Positions 8,972 to 18,584 of a DNA stretch of 64,000 nt are shown here, piece after piece. The notes beneath the pieces were generated by a model. The model saw nothing but the letters and a program-made list of their open reading frames with translations. It ran no database searches and was not told the origin of the DNA. Position 1 is the stretch's first letter. Each line of letters starts with the position of its first letter. The position numbers and the translations under genes were made by a program. Source of the DNA: Ferrovibrio sp041906005 (lineage in GTDB: Bacteria; Pseudomonadota; Alphaproteobacteria; Ferrovibrionales; Ferrovibrionaceae); NCBI RefSeq assembly GCF_041906005.1, contig NZ_JAYRJY010000001.1, positions 1,364,001 to 1,428,000 of the forward strand, read 5' to 3'.

Positions 8972-9906
8972 GCCCGGTTTTTCAGCCAGCGCAGCATGCG
9001 CCCGTCGATGGCGAGCAGGCCCAGCGCGATGATGCCGAACCCGAGCAGATGGCGCGGCAGCAGGGTTTCGCCAAGCACCAGCACGCCGAGCAGGATGGCG
9101 CTCACCGGCACCAGCAGGGTCACCAGATTGACGTTGCTGCCGGCTGCCGCCATGACGCGGAAGAAGATCACATAGGCCAGGGCGGTGGACAGCACCGCCA
9201 GCGCCAGCAGCGCGGCGAGCACCGGCCAGCCCGGCAGGGCCAGCGTCCAGGGTTTGTCGACCAGCGCCGCCAGCGGCAGCAGCATGAGGGTGGACGCCAT
9301 GAGCTGGCCGCCCGCCGTGACCGGCGGCGGCACGGCCATGCGGCGGAAGCGGCGACCGAACACACCGGCGCAGGCATAGGATAATGTCGCCAGCAGACAG
9401 GCCGCCTGGGCGGCGATGTTCTGCCCCAGTCCGCCGAGCAGATCCGCCCCCAGCATCACCGCCACGCCGGCCAGGCCGAGCAGCACACCGAGCAGGCGGT
9501 TGGCCGTGAGTTTTTCATCGCTGGTGAATATATGTGCCACGATGGCCGTGGAGATCGGCGTGGTGGCATTGAGGATCGAAGCCAAGCTGCTCGGGATCTG
9601 GCTCTGTCCCCAGACGATCAGGGTGAAGGGAATCGCGTTGTTGAGCAGGCCCATGCCGAAGAAGGCCAGCCAGATTTTCCGCTCGCGCGGCAGATGCTGG
9701 CCCATCAGGTGCAAGGCCGGCAGCAGCACCAGGGCGGCCAGCACCACGCGCGATGCCACGATGGTCAGCGGCGGCAATTCGCGCACGGCAATGCCGATGA
9801 AAAAGAACGAGCCGCCCCAGAGCAGCGACAATACGCCAAGCAACAGCCAAACGCGTCCGGTCATATCTGCAGCATCAACGGCATGAGTGATTTCCCTCCC
9901 GCTCAT
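8968..9906 (-). CDS. DMT-superfamily (EamA) transporter
   Basis: About 312 residues with ten hydrophobic helices and two EamA repeats. The first contains L-W-G-G-S-F-F-F and a conserved N-A-I-P-F-T segment, and the second ends with a G-E-T-L-L-P motif. Typical members export amino acids or other metabolites across the inner membrane. The true start may be the internal ATG at 9864, which removes a hydrophilic leader of 14 residues. It interrupts the flagellar genes and has no evident link to motility. The substrate is unknown. Confidence 0.85.
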   Translation of the reverse strand: MSGREITHAVDAADMTGRVWLLLGVLSLLWGGSFFFIGIAVRELPPLTIVASRVVLAALVLLPALHLMGQHLPRERKIWLAFFGMGLLNNAIPFTLIVWGQSQIPSSLASILNATTPISTAIVAHIFTSDEKLTANRLLGVLLGLAGVAVMLGADLLGGLGQNIAAQAACLLATLSYACAGVFGRRFRRMAVPPPVTAGGQLMASTLMLLPLAALVDKPWTLALPGWPVLAALLALAVLSTALAYVIFFRVMAAAGSNVNLVTLLVPVSAILLGVLVLGETLLPRHLLGFGIIALGLLAIDGRMLRWLKNRA

Positions 9907-9973
9907 GCAGGCATGTAACGCGGCGCGGCGGCCAGAACCATCCGTTTCTTGCGACCCTTTTATGGCCCGATGA

Positions 9974-12010
9974 TCAGGCTTTCAATTCGGTGCTGGGGCC
10001 TTTGGCTTCCAGTTCCGGGCTGGGCCAGGGCAGCGGCGCCTCGCGTTCGTGGAAACGCAGGCTGCCGGCCATGCCGGTGACGGCGAGCGCTTCCTCGAAG
10101 ATCGCGGCGACATCGACGCGGAAAGCGGGACCGAATTCGGTTTCGCTGCGCAGGATCAGGTCGAGCTGTTTCACGCTGACCAGCCCGTCGAACTGGATCG
10201 GACCCGTGCTTTCCAGGTTGAAGTCGATGATGAAGCGGGTCTGGGGCTGCTGCTGTTTGCGGTCGCGGCGGCGACGCATGAAGATCTGGATCGGTTCGAC
10301 CTTGCCGCCGATCATCATCGGCATCACCAGCGCCTGCCAGTCGTTGTCGCCGCTGCGCTGGTTGAGCCGGCCAAGCTCGCGGAAATCATCGTCCAGCTTG
10401 CGCAGCAATTCGCCCTTGCCCTGCTGTTCCAGCTTGCGCACCGCTTCCGAACCCAGCCAGGCCTGGGCATTGCCGGCGGCAGCGGCGGCCATGAACTGCA
10501 ATGCCGTTGCGGCCAGCCGGGCATTGGGCTGAGGCAGCAATTCCGCCTGCAGGCGATGCGCCAGTGCCGGATCGGCGGCGCGGATCGCATCCAGCGTTTG
10601 CTGCAGCACCGGCCATTCGCCTTGCAGCCGCGTGAGAACGCTGGCGAGCGGTGCCGGCCCCAGCGTCGTGGGCGCGGGCGGCGGCGGCCGGGTGATGGCG
10701 GCGAGTTCCAGGGCGAGTTGCGTGCCCGGCGGCAGTGGCTGCGGCAGGCTGAGTGCCAGCACGCCCTGCGGTGTACTGACCAGCACCTGGCCGCTCTGCG
10801 ACTGGCCGGTGACGATGCCGGTGAGCGTCTGGCCGATCAGAGCGGCAGGATTGACGCCCGGCTGCGCAGTAGTATGGGCCGGCAGTGGCAGTGGCGTGGC
10901 AGATAACGGCTGCTGTGTCGGCACGGGCTGCGGCAGCACGGGTGGTTGCGGCATTGCCGCCTGTGGCCCGGCTTGCTGGACAGGCATTTGCGATACGGGC
11001 ATCTGCGGCGCGGGAAGCGGAGTCTGCGACGTCGTCTGCACGGGCGGCGTCTGCCCCTGCAGCTGAGGCGCTGGCTGCACCGCCATCTGGGCCACCATCG
11101 TGGCAGGCAGGCCCGTGGGCGGTGGCAATGGGGCAGATGGAACACCCGCACCCGCCTGGGCGGCGGCAACAGGAGGTGACGGAACCGGCGGCGGCGTTTG
11201 CGGCACGACCGGCTGAGGCCCTGGCTGCACCGCGACAGGCGGCGAAGCGGACGGCGTGGCAGCCGGCAGGGTTGCGGTCTGCACGATCACCTGCACCTGG
11301 CTGCCCGGCGGCAGGGTCACCTGCCCAGCGGCATTGGCCGGCAGAGGCAGCGGCTGCACCGTGGCGGTGAGCGCCTGGCCCGGCTGCGGCAGGACCGGCA
11401 CACCGGCGGCTGATGGCGGCGGCGCGGCAGCGATGGCGAGCTGGGCTGCCGTGGGCGGCTGCACCTGCACGGGCAACGGCAGCACCAGCGCCTTGCCATT
11501 GGCGGCGGTCACCGTCGCCTGCTGCGGATTCTCGGGATCGATCTGCAGCTTCAGCGCCGCATTCAGCACGGCGACATTGGCCTGCTCGAGCATGCTGGCA
11601 AGATTGGGCAGGCTGAGCGTGCTGCCGGCGGCGGTGCGCACCAGCAGCGCATTGCCATCGCGCGCAATCACCGTGGCATCGACCTGGCCACCGCGGGCCA
11701 GTTCACGCAGGGAGGCCGATATCTCGGCGGCCGCATCCTGCAGGATCGTGGAAGGCTTCGGTGTTGGAGTCTGGGGCGCGCCCTGGCCGGTCGGCTGCGG
11801 CGGGCTTTGCGCCGGGCCCTGCTGCGGCTGGGGTTGCGCCGGCGCGGCACCGCCCGACTGGATCACCGCCGCCGAAGTCTGCACCGCCGCACCTTCCGCT
11901 GCCGGCGGCGTGGCTGTGGCAGGCGTTGCCGGGGCCGGTGCGGGCGGTGCGCCGCTGTTGCCTGCCGGCGGCGCCGGCGGCTTGGGCAGCAGCGGACCGA
12001 GTTCGCTCAC
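9974..12010 (-). CDS. Pro/Ala/Gln-rich protein with FliK-like C-terminal domain
   Basis: A 678-residue protein. Residues 1-60 and about 190-400 are low-complexity Pro/Ala/Gln sequence. The last about 200 residues are ordered, with a helical stretch and then a beta-rich segment (D-W-Q-A-L-V-M-P-M-M and F-I-I-D-F-N-L-E-S-T-G-P-I-Q-F). The architecture, a long disordered ruler-like region plus a compact C-terminal domain, resembles hook-length control proteins, but a second, clearer FliK is encoded at 22969-24912. It lies 28 nt after flhG at the end of the flagellar gene run. The function is inferred from architecture and position. A role in flagellar assembly or localisation is likely but unproven. 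Confidence 0.55.
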   Translation of the reverse strand: MSELGPLLPKPPAPPAGNSGAPPAPAPATPATATPPAAEGAAVQTSAAVIQSGGAAPAQPQPQQGPAQSPPQPTGQGAPQTPTPKPSTILQDAAAEISASLRELARGGQVDATVIARDGNALLVRTAAGSTLSLPNLASMLEQANVAVLNAALKLQIDPENPQQATVTAANGKALVLPLPVQVQPPTAAQLAIAAAPPPSAAGVPVLPQPGQALTATVQPLPLPANAAGQVTLPPGSQVQVIVQTATLPAATPSASPPVAVQPGPQPVVPQTPPPVPSPPVAAAQAGAGVPSAPLPPPTGLPATMVAQMAVQPAPQLQGQTPPVQTTSQTPLPAPQMPVSQMPVQQAGPQAAMPQPPVLPQPVPTQQPLSATPLPLPAHTTAQPGVNPAALIGQTLTGIVTGQSQSGQVLVSTPQGVLALSLPQPLPPGTQLALELAAITRPPPPAPTTLGPAPLASVLTRLQGEWPVLQQTLDAIRAADPALAHRLQAELLPQPNARLAATALQFMAAAAAGNAQAWLGSEAVRKLEQQGKGELLRKLDDDFRELGRLNQRSGDNDWQALVMPMMIGGKVEPIQIFMRRRRDRKQQQPQTRFIIDFNLESTGPIQFDGLVSVKQLDLILRSETEFGPAFRVDVAAIFEEALAVTGMAGSLRFHEREAPLPWPSPELEAKGPSTELKA

Positions 12011-12038
12011 GCGCCTGCTCCGTCCGCCACGGACTGTT

Positions 12039-12875
12039 TCAGAGCGGCGCCGGCTGCGGCGCGCGCATCAGGCTGTGCATCAGCGCCTCGACATCCTCGG
12101 CAGCCTCGCACATCGGGTGGCGGGTCAGCAGTGGCACCTGGTTGCGGATCGCATCACGCACCTTGTCGTCGCGACGGATCACACCGGCCAGCGGCGGCGA
12201 ATATTTCAGGAAATTCTCGGCCGCCTTGTTCAGCTTGGCATAGGTGCGTTCGCCTTCCCGCGTGGTCGGCGCGATGTTGATCACCACACGCACATCGGCA
12301 TTGCGATCGGCCATGCGGGTAAGCTTGATATAGGCATAGGCATCGGTCAGCGCGGTGGGTTCGTCATTGGTCACCACCAGGGTAATGCCGGCAATCGCCG
12401 ACAGTGTGCGCACCACGGCATCGACGCCGGCACCCAGATCGATCACCACGCGGTCGTAATTCTTGGCCAGTTGCGCCAGTTCGTCGCGCAGCGCGGAAAG
12501 CGCGGCCTGGTCGAGCGTGGCGAGCGAAGCCGAACCCGACTTGCCGGCGATGATGTCGAAACCCGCCTCCGACGACATCACCGCATCGGCCAGGCTGAAA
12601 CGACCGGCGATCACGCTGCCCAGATCGCGGTCGGGCATCAGCCCCAGCTGGATATCCACGTTGGCCAGGCCGATATCGCCGTCGAACAGCAGCACACGCT
12701 GGCCCTGGCGGGCGAAGGTGTGCGCCAGCGTGACGGAAAGCCAGGTCTTGCCCACACCGCCCTTGCCCGAGGCAATCGCCACGATATTGGGCTGACGCAG
12801 GGCGGCGGCCGGATGGCGGGTCGGACGGGCGGCGGAGGGAGGCGGTGTCGTCGGCGTCATGGTCGTCACGGTCAT
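12039..12875 (-). CDS. flhG: FlhG/FleN-type MinD-like ATPase
   Basis: A 278-residue ParA/MinD-family ATPase. The deviant Walker A motif G-K-G-G-V-G-K-T is at residues 37-44. It is followed by F-D-G-D-I-G-L-A-N-V-D-I-Q-L-G and V-I-D-L-G-A-G, with V-V-T-N-D-E-P-T-A-L-T-D-A-Y-A as in FleN. FlhG sets flagellar number by antagonising FlhF. An N-terminal Pro/Thr-rich tail precedes the domain. The start overlaps the flhF stop by 4 nt, so translation is probably coupled. Confidence 0.92.
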   Translation of the reverse strand: MTVTTMTPTTPPPSAARPTRHPAAALRQPNIVAIASGKGGVGKTWLSVTLAHTFARQGQRVLLFDGDIGLANVDIQLGLMPDRDLGSVIAGRFSLADAVMSSEAGFDIIAGKSGSASLATLDQAALSALRDELAQLAKNYDRVVIDLGAGVDAVVRTLSAIAGITLVVTNDEPTALTDAYAYIKLTRMADRNADVRVVINIAPTTREGERTYAKLNKAAENFLKYSPPLAGVIRRDDKVRDAIRNQVPLLTRHPMCEAAEDVEALMHSLMRAPQPAPL

Positions 12876-13936
12876 TCGGCAGCCTTGAAGACGGCGGGTT
12901 TCGGGGCGGAAGCAGCAGCACCGGCCTCGGCGGCCAGCGCATCGGGATCGGCCAGCAGGCGATGGGCGAGCCCGAGCGGATCGAGGCGCAGGAAACCCTG
13001 GCCGACGAAGGGGGAAGCACCGGCATCGGCAAAGGCCAGGCCGCCCAGATCGGCGGCCATGATCAGGGCCCCGAGGCGGCGGGCGGTATCGAGCCGGGTG
13101 GCGATATAGCGCCGCGCGCCCAGCGCCATCGCCTGGCCGGCCAGTTCGCCGGTTTCCATGGCGTCGGTGCCGGCGGCGAAAACGGCCACAGGTTCGGCGC
13201 CGCTGGCATCGATCAGCGCCTTGATCGCCTTGCGCTCGGCGGCATCGAACAGATTCACACCAGCTGTATCGATCACCAGCTTGGTATCGGCCGACACGGC
13301 ATCAACAGCCTGCCCCAGTTCGCGCGCATCGGCGACTTCGCTGAACGGCGTCGCCATGACGCGGCAGAGCGCGGCAAGCTGCTCGCCGGCGGCGGCGCGG
13401 CTGACATCGCAGGAGATCACATGCACGGCACGACGGTCCATCACGCAGCGTGCGGCGATCTTGGCGCTGGCAATCGTCTTGCCGCTACCCGGCGGGCCGA
13501 TCAGGATCAGCGGCCGGTTGTCGCTGCTCAGGCCCGGAAAGCGGTAGACATCATCCAGTGCCTCGGCCAGCGCGCCGAGCGGATCGTCGATCCCGACGCG
13601 CAAGGCCGCCTGGGTCAGGCGCTCGGCCACGCGCTGGGGCACGCCATGCCAGGCCAGCGCGCCCGACACCAATTCGCCCACCTGCTCCGAGGCCGCGCCG
13701 GCGAAATCCTCGTCAGGCACGAACAGCCGGCCGTTGCCCTGGCCGTAGCGCAGGGCCTGGGCCTCGGGCGTGGCGAAATCATCCTCGTTATGCTGCTCGA
13801 CGGCCGCCGTGATCTCGACCCCGCCGCCATTGCGGTGGGTGTAGGTGGAGACGATGATGGCATCCTCGCCCAGGCTGCGGCGCACGAGGTCCATCGCCTC
13901 GGTCATCGTCGCTGCCTGGAAGGTTTTCAGCCGCAT
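12872..13936 (-). CDS. flhF: FlhF, SRP-type GTPase for flagellar placement
   Basis: A 354-residue SRP-family GTPase. The N-terminus M-R-L-K-T-F-Q-A-A-T-M-T-E-A-M is typical of FlhF. The P-loop G-P-P-G-S-G-K-T is at 147-154. Later come I-D-T-A-G-V-N and a degenerate specificity loop, T-R-L-D-T-A-R-R-L-G. FlhF recruits early flagellar components to the pole and works with FlhG. It sits between flhA and flhG, the usual order in polar flagellates. Confidence 0.93.
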   Translation of the reverse strand: MRLKTFQAATMTEAMDLVRRSLGEDAIIVSTYTHRNGGGVEITAAVEQHNEDDFATPEAQALRYGQGNGRLFVPDEDFAGAASEQVGELVSGALAWHGVPQRVAERLTQAALRVGIDDPLGALAEALDDVYRFPGLSSDNRPLILIGPPGSGKTIASAKIAARCVMDRRAVHVISCDVSRAAAGEQLAALCRVMATPFSEVADARELGQAVDAVSADTKLVIDTAGVNLFDAAERKAIKALIDASGAEPVAVFAAGTDAMETGELAGQAMALGARRYIATRLDTARRLGALIMAADLGGLAFADAGASPFVGQGFLRLDPLGLAHRLLADPDALAAEAGAAASAPKPAVFKAAE

Positions 13937-13964
13937 CGTTCAGCGTCCTTAATCTGGGCCACGG

Positions 13965-16094
13965 TCAAATCTGCGCTACCGTCCGAAGCTTGGCCTTCGG
14001 ATGGATTTCCTGCTGCGACATCACCACCGTCGCCGGGCGGAAGCGCTCGACGATCGAGCGAACATAGGGCCGGATGCTCGGGCTGGTCAGTAGCACCGGC
14101 ATATGGCCCTCGGCGGCCAGCCGCTCGAAGGTCTGGCGCACCTGGGCGATGAAATCCTGCAACCGCGAAGGCTGCATGCTGAGCTGGCGCTCCTCGCCCT
14201 GGCCGATCAGCGCCTCGGCGAAATTCTGTTCCCATTGCGGCGAGAGCGTCACCAGCGGAATATAGCCGTCCGGGCTGACATGGGCATTGGAAATCTGCCG
14301 CGCCAGCCGCGAACGGGCATGTTCGGTAATCTGCGTCACGCTCTGGGTGTAACCGGTCGCCTCGGCGATGGCCTCCAGGATGGTCGCCAGGTCACGAATC
14401 GAGACCCGTTCGGCCAGCAGGTTCTGCAGCACGCGCTGCACGCCGTTGACATTGATCCGGCCCGGGATCACCTCACCGACCAGCTTGTCGTTGGATTTCT
14501 TCAGTTCCTCGATCAGCTTTTGCGTTTCCGCATAGCTGAGCAGGTCGGCCATGTTGTCCTTCACCACCTCGGTCAGGTGGGTGGTGATCACCGTGCCGGG
14601 ATCGACCACGGTATAGCCGCGAAACATCGCTTCGTCGCGCAGGGATTCATCCACCCACATGGCAGGCAGACCGAAGGTGGGCTCGATGGTCTCTTCGCCG
14701 GCCAGCGCGATGCGTTCGCCGCGCGGGTCCATCACCAGCAGCGCGTTGGGCTTGACCGTGCCGCGCGCGGCTTCCACCTCCTTGACGCGGATGACATAGG
14801 TGGTGCCGGGCAATTGCATGTTATCGAGAATCCGCACGCTGGGCATGATGAAGCCCATGTCGATGGCGATCTGGCGGCGCAGCGCCTTGATCTGGTCGGT
14901 CAGGCGGTAGCCGCGCGCGTCATTGATGAGCGGCAGCAGGCTGAATCCCAGTTCAAGCCGCAGATCGTCGATCGCCAGCGCATTGGTCACCGGCTCGTCC
15001 AGCGGACTGACCGGCGCGGGCGGTGGTGGCGGCGGCACATAAGCGGCCAGCCGCGCCTTCTTCTCCTGCTGCCAGGCGGCATAGGCCAGACCGGCCGTGA
15101 CCAGCGCCAGGAACAGGAAAGGAATGAAGGGCATGCCCGGGATGACGGCAAAGCAGGCCGACAGAATGGCCGACATGCCCAGCGCCTTGACCGAGGAAAG
15201 CTGCTTGGACAGCGCCTTGTCGGTTGAGCCGGTGACGCCGCCCTTCGACACCATGATACCGGCGGCGACCGAGATGATCAGGGCCGGGATCTGCGCCACC
15301 AGACCGTCGCCGACGCTGAGGATCGAATAGGTGTTCAGCGCCTGGGCGAAGCTGAGGCCATTCTGGATCACGCCGATCAGGATACCGCCGATCAGGTTGA
15401 TGAAGGTGATCAGCAGGCCGGCCACGGCATCGCCGCGCACGAATTTCGAGGCACCGTCCATCGAGCCGAAGAAGCTCGATTCGTCTTCCAGTTCCTTGCG
15501 GCGGATACGGGCCGAAGCCTCGTCGATCAGGCCGGCGGAAAGATCGGCGTCGATCGCCATCTGCTTGCCGGGCATGGCATCCAGGGTGAAGCGGGCCGAC
15601 ACCTCGGCGATGCGGCCCGAACCCTTGGTGATGACGACGAAGTTCACGATCACCAGGATGGCGAACACGATGATGCCGATCACCAGGTTGCCGCTCATGA
15701 TGAACTGGCCGAAAGCCTCGATCACATGGCCGGCGGCGTCGGTGCCCTCGTGGCCGCGGCTGAGGATCAGGCGGGTGGAGGCCAGGTTGAGTGACAGCCG
15801 CAGCATCGTGGTGATGAGCAGCACGGTGGGAAAGCTGGAGAATTCCAGCGGTCGCTGGATGAACAGGCAGGTCATCATCACCAGCACGGAAGCGGTGATC
15901 GAAAGCGCCAGCGCCACGTCCAGCAGCCAGGTCGGCATCGGCAGGATGAGTACCGACAGGATGGCCATGACGCCGATGGCGAGCATGATGTCGCCATGAC
16001 GGCCGATATTGCGCAGCCGGTCGAACGCACCCGCGCCGCCAGGGCCGCCGAGTCCGGCACCCGCCTGGGTATCCGCCGGTACGTTCTCCGCCAT
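13965..16094 (-). CDS. flhA: FlhA, flagellar export gate protein
   Basis: A 709-residue inner-membrane protein with about eight N-terminal helices up to residue 340, then a Pro-rich linker and the cytoplasmic substrate-docking domain. The family motif V-V-I-T-K-G-S-G-R-I-A-E-V-S-A-R-F and D-A-M-P-G-K-Q-M-A-I-D-A-D are visible. FlhA forms the nonameric ring of the export gate and uses the proton-motive force. It lies between flbD and flhF on the minus strand. Confidence 0.97.
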   Translation of the reverse strand: MAENVPADTQAGAGLGGPGGAGAFDRLRNIGRHGDIMLAIGVMAILSVLILPMPTWLLDVALALSITASVLVMMTCLFIQRPLEFSSFPTVLLITTMLRLSLNLASTRLILSRGHEGTDAAGHVIEAFGQFIMSGNLVIGIIVFAILVIVNFVVITKGSGRIAEVSARFTLDAMPGKQMAIDADLSAGLIDEASARIRRKELEDESSFFGSMDGASKFVRGDAVAGLLITFINLIGGILIGVIQNGLSFAQALNTYSILSVGDGLVAQIPALIISVAAGIMVSKGGVTGSTDKALSKQLSSVKALGMSAILSACFAVIPGMPFIPFLFLALVTAGLAYAAWQQEKKARLAAYVPPPPPPAPVSPLDEPVTNALAIDDLRLELGFSLLPLINDARGYRLTDQIKALRRQIAIDMGFIMPSVRILDNMQLPGTTYVIRVKEVEAARGTVKPNALLVMDPRGERIALAGEETIEPTFGLPAMWVDESLRDEAMFRGYTVVDPGTVITTHLTEVVKDNMADLLSYAETQKLIEELKKSNDKLVGEVIPGRINVNGVQRVLQNLLAERVSIRDLATILEAIAEATGYTQSVTQITEHARSRLARQISNAHVSPDGYIPLVTLSPQWEQNFAEALIGQGEERQLSMQPSRLQDFIAQVRQTFERLAAEGHMPVLLTSPSIRPYVRSIVERFRPATVVMSQQEIHPKAKLRTVAQI

Positions 16095-16128
16095 TCGTGT
16101 CTCTCCTCAACCCCCGCGCAGCGCGGCC

Positions 16129-17499
16129 TTACGCCGTCGCGCGCGTCGTTTCATTGGCGGCCGGAACGGCCACACCCTCGTCGGAATACTGTTTCAGCTT
16201 GTTGCGCAGCGTGCGGATCGAAATGCCCAGGATGTTCGCCGCATGGGTGCGGTTGCCCAGGCAATGCTTCAGGGTGTCGATGATCAGGTCGCGTTCGACA
16301 TCGGCCACGGTGCGGCCGACCAGATTCGGCGCCGCGCCGCCAGCCTCGGGCATCGCGCCGTCGCCCACCGGCGGGCGGCCCAGCGCATCGGTCAACGCGC
16401 TGCCATCGGGCAGGCGGATATCGGCGATCTCGATCTGCGGGCCCAGCGCCAGCAGCACGGCGCGATGCATGGTGTTTTCCAGCTCGCGCACATTGCCGCG
16501 CCACGGCGCCTGCTTCAGCGCCTCGATGGTCGTCGGACTCAAGGGGCGCTCCGGCACGCCATTGGCCTCGGCATATTTCTTCACGAAATGCGTGGCCAGC
16601 AATTCGATATCGGCGGGACGCTGGCGCAGCGGCGGCAGCTTGATGTTCACCACATTGAGGCGGAACAGCAGATCCTCGCGGAAATTGCCCTTGGCGACTT
16701 CCTCGGCGAGATTGCGGTTCGAGGTGGCGATCACGCGGATGTCGACCTTGACCGGCTTGGAACCGCCGATGCGATCGATCTCGCGTTCCTGGATGGCGCG
16801 CAGCAGTTTGGCCTGCAGGCGGATATCCATCTCGCTGATTTCATCCAGCAGCAGCGTGCCGCCATTGGCTTCCTCGAACTTGCCCAGGCGACGCGCCACC
16901 GCGCCGGTGAAGGCGCCCTTTTCATGGCCGAACAGCTCGGATTCCAGCAGCGTGTCGGGGATGGCGGCACAATTGACGGAAACGAAAGGCCGCTCGGCGC
17001 GCGGCGAACGCGCGTGGATGAAATGCGCCATCACTTCCTTACCCGTGCCGCTTTCACCGGTGATCATCACCGAAGCGGAACTGGGCGCGATCTGCTCGGC
17101 CAGCTTGACGACCTGGCCCATGGCCGGATCGCGGAACAGCAACTGGTGGCTTTCCTCGGCCACCGCTTCCAGCACGGCGGCGATCAGGTCGGCCTCAGGC
17201 GGCAGCGGCAGGTATTCCTTGGCGCCGGCGCGGATCGCGGCCACGGCCGCGCGGGCGTCGTTGCCGATGCCGCAGGCCACCACCGGCAGGCTGATACGTT
17301 CGTCCTTCAGGCTGTCGACCAGGCGCTTCACATCGAGGCTGACATCGATCATCGCCAGATCGGCGCCGCGGCCCGAGCGCAGCGTGTTGAGCGCCTGATC
17401 GATATCCTCGACCTGCGCCACCTTGGCGCCGCGCTGCAGCGCGATGCGGGTTGCCGCACCGATCTGTCCGTTGAGCGTGCCGATGATGATCAGTCGCAT
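16129..17499 (-). CDS. flbD: FlbD-type sigma54-dependent flagellar regulator
   Basis: A 456-residue regulator with receiver, AAA+ and Fis-type DNA-binding domains. Walker A G-E-S-G-T-G-K-E is at 148-155 and the sigma54-contacting loop G-A-F-T-G-A at 195-200. The C-terminal helix-turn-helix reads A-A-N-I-L-G-I-S-I-R-T-L-R-N-K-L. The receiver is degenerate: the N-terminal acidic pair is replaced (I-I-G-T) and the usual Lys is lost (Y-L-P-L-P), though D52 remains. Caulobacter FlbD is similarly unusual and activates late flagellar promoters while repressing fliF. Its place directly after fliN matches that organism. Confidence 0.93.
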   Translation of the reverse strand: MRLIIIGTLNGQIGAATRIALQRGAKVAQVEDIDQALNTLRSGRGADLAMIDVSLDVKRLVDSLKDERISLPVVACGIGNDARAAVAAIRAGAKEYLPLPPEADLIAAVLEAVAEESHQLLFRDPAMGQVVKLAEQIAPSSASVMITGESGTGKEVMAHFIHARSPRAERPFVSVNCAAIPDTLLESELFGHEKGAFTGAVARRLGKFEEANGGTLLLDEISEMDIRLQAKLLRAIQEREIDRIGGSKPVKVDIRVIATSNRNLAEEVAKGNFREDLLFRLNVVNIKLPPLRQRPADIELLATHFVKKYAEANGVPERPLSPTTIEALKQAPWRGNVRELENTMHRAVLLALGPQIEIADIRLPDGSALTDALGRPPVGDGAMPEAGGAAPNLVGRTVADVERDLIIDTLKHCLGNRTHAANILGISIRTLRNKLKQYSDEGVAVPAANETTRATA

Positions 17500-17551
17500 A
17501 ATCCGCCCCAGAGCCCCTGCCTGATACGCTTACATTCCACGGCCGGCGGCA

Positions 17552-17887
17552 TCAGCCGCCGCGACCGCCCTTGATGATTTCCGTCATGGTCACGCCGAGG
17601 CGGTCTTCCACCACCACCACCTCGCCGCGCGCCACCAGCCGGTTGTTCACATAGATGTCGATCGCCTCGCCGACCTTGCGGTCGAGTTCCACCACCGCGC
17701 CGCGACCCAGCTTCAACAGTTGGCTGACCTGCATGTTGGCCTTGCCGAGCACGGCCGAAACATGCACGGGAATATCGAACACGGCCTGCAGGTCGGCCGC
17801 GGTACGCGCGGCATTCGGATCTTCCTCCTCCATCATGTCGGGGGATTGTCCGAGATCCTTCAGTTCGAGATCGTCACTGTCAGCCAT
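17552..17887 (-). CDS. fliN: FliN, flagellar motor switch protein
   Basis: A 111-residue protein whose C-terminal two-thirds is a SpoA domain (F-D-I-P-V-H-V-S-A-V-L-G-K, then L-L-K-L-G-R-G-A-V-V-E-L-D and a final V-E-D-R-L-G-V-T-M-T-E-I-I). The acidic N-terminal 35 residues are variable in the family. FliN builds the C-ring with FliG and FliM and helps dock FliH. It sits between fliH and flbD. Confidence 0.95.
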   Translation of the reverse strand: MADSDDLELKDLGQSPDMMEEEDPNAARTAADLQAVFDIPVHVSAVLGKANMQVSQLLKLGRGAVVELDRKVGEAIDIYVNNRLVARGEVVVVEDRLGVTMTEIIKGGRGG

Positions 17888-17910
17888 GCCTGTTCACTCC
17901 TTCGCCGCGG

Positions 17911-18564
17911 CTATTCGCCGGGCTCTCCGAGCTGCGTCTGCAGCCCGGTCAGATAACGCTCGACCGCCTGATCGACTTCCTGCTCCAGCGTCATCTGGCG
18001 GCGTTCGGCCGAACCATCGGCCCAGTTGATGCGGCAGTCGGTAGGCGCCATCGTCTCATCGGGCACCAGGGCAACCTTGCCGCCGAAACCCGACTGGGCA
18101 ACCAGCTGGTCGATGCGCTGGTCCAGCAGCTGCACCACCGCCTCGTTGGCGCGAATCACCAGGCGCGGTTCCTCGCGCATATCGTCCATGCAGCGCAGCA
18201 CCAGCGATTCGATCTGCTCCAGCGGCTGTCGCTCAATCAGACGGCCAGCCAGTTTGCGCGCGATCGCCACTGCAAGTTCGGTAGCCTCCACGCGGGCGGC
18301 GATGCGGGCGCGCTCCTCGCCCGCCGCGATGGCGGCCAGCTGCCCTTCCAGGGCATGCAGGGCCTGTTCCAGATTGTGCTGATGCTCGCCATAGGCGGCC
18401 GCATGACCGGCCTGCTCGCCTTCGGCATAGGCGGCACTTTTGGCGGCCTCGATATCCTCGGTGGAGAATTTCGCCGGCGGCGGTTTGGGCGCATAGGAGC
18501 GTTCGACCTTCGGCTTGGTGCCGTCGAAGGGCAGATCGAACAGGAATTTGGCCTTGCTGACCAT
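17911..18564 (-). CDS. fliH: FliH-like flagellar assembly protein (FlbE type)
   Basis: A 217-residue protein with a basic, Pro-rich N-terminus (F-L-F-D-L-P-F-D), a long central Ala/Glu helix predicted to form a coiled coil (residues about 40-110), and a C-terminal domain with R-I-N-W-A-D-G-S-A-E-R, a pattern found in FliH/YscL proteins. FliH regulates the ATPase FliI and docks it to FliN. Its position between fliG and fliN corresponds to flbE in Caulobacter. Confidence 0.85.
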   Translation of the reverse strand: MVSKAKFLFDLPFDGTKPKVERSYAPKPPPAKFSTEDIEAAKSAAYAEGEQAGHAAAYGEHQHNLEQALHALEGQLAAIAAGEERARIAARVEATELAVAIARKLAGRLIERQPLEQIESLVLRCMDDMREEPRLVIRANEAVVQLLDQRIDQLVAQSGFGGKVALVPDETMAPTDCRINWADGSAERRQMTLEQEVDQAVERYLTGLQTQLGEPGE

Positions 18565-18584
18565 CGCCTACGCCACTTTCCGCA

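Noticed and set aside
11256..13109. A 617-codon plus-strand open frame
   Set aside because: It is antisense to the Pro/Gln-rich gene and flhG; the composition is that of reversed GC-rich codons with no domain.
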